Source: an uncultured Bacilli bacterium (GTDB taxonomy: Bacteria > Bacillota_I > Bacilli_A > RF39 > UBA660). Taken from it: a DNA stretch of 6,338 nt. Positions 6,338 through 6,338 of this stretch are shown here, in pieces; the first letter of the stretch is position 1; the number at the start of each line of letters is the position of its first letter. The translations under genes were made by a program, and so were the position numbers. Below the pieces are notes generated by a model. The model saw only the letters and a program-made list of their open reading frames with translations, was not told where the DNA came from and did not search any database. The DNA lies in contig CAQHJP010000034.1 of the NCBI GenBank assembly GCA_948801035.1, forward strand, positions 1 through 6,338, in the 5' to 3' direction.

Positions 6338-6338
6338 G

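Overview
The window is very AT-rich (by eye about a quarter G+C). It has strong GGAGG-type ribosome binding sites, TAA/TAG stops and cell-surface polymer genes of Gram-positive type. This points to a low-GC member of the Bacillota or a close relative; the species cannot be named from the sequence. All genes lie on the + strand, and no RNA genes, CRISPR arrays, insertion sequences or origins are visible.

Positions 1 to 4406 hold the 3' end of a surface-polymer operon. In order these are the C-terminal part of a CDP-glycerol:polyol glycerophosphotransferase (TagB/TagF family), an ABC-2 export permease (TagG/TarG/Wzm type), its ATPase (TagH/TarH/Wzt type), a one-piece bacterial tyrosine kinase (CapA-like membrane activator fused to a CapB-like kinase) and a PHP-family tyrosine phosphatase (CpsB/CapC type). 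Gaps are 9 to 13 bases, and the last two genes overlap by 32 bases. An intrinsic terminator that starts inside the last codons of the phosphatase gene closes the operon. The probable logic is that a glycerol-phosphate-containing polymer (teichoic acid or capsule-like) is made in the cytoplasm and exported whole by the ABC pair. The kinase/phosphatase pair would control production or attachment through reversible phosphorylation of the kinase's tyrosine-rich tail. Pairing an ABC exporter with a Wzc/CapAB-type kinase is less usual, since such kinases are best known from Wzx/Wzy-dependent capsule loci.

Positions 4407 to 4639 are intergenic. They contain the terminator's 3' half, an AT-rich stretch with no clear feature, and a good candidate promoter (-35 ATGACA, 17-base spacer, extended -10 TG-A-TAAAAT).

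Positions 4640 to 6337 hold a separate transcription unit: one 565-residue soluble-looking protein I do not recognise. Its glycine codon use differs sharply from the five upstream genes (11 of 15 codons end in C or G, against 9 of 55). This suggests a different origin and marks the junction between a surface-polymer operon and accessory DNA. It is the most likely place for something undescribed, but the sequence alone does not give it a function.
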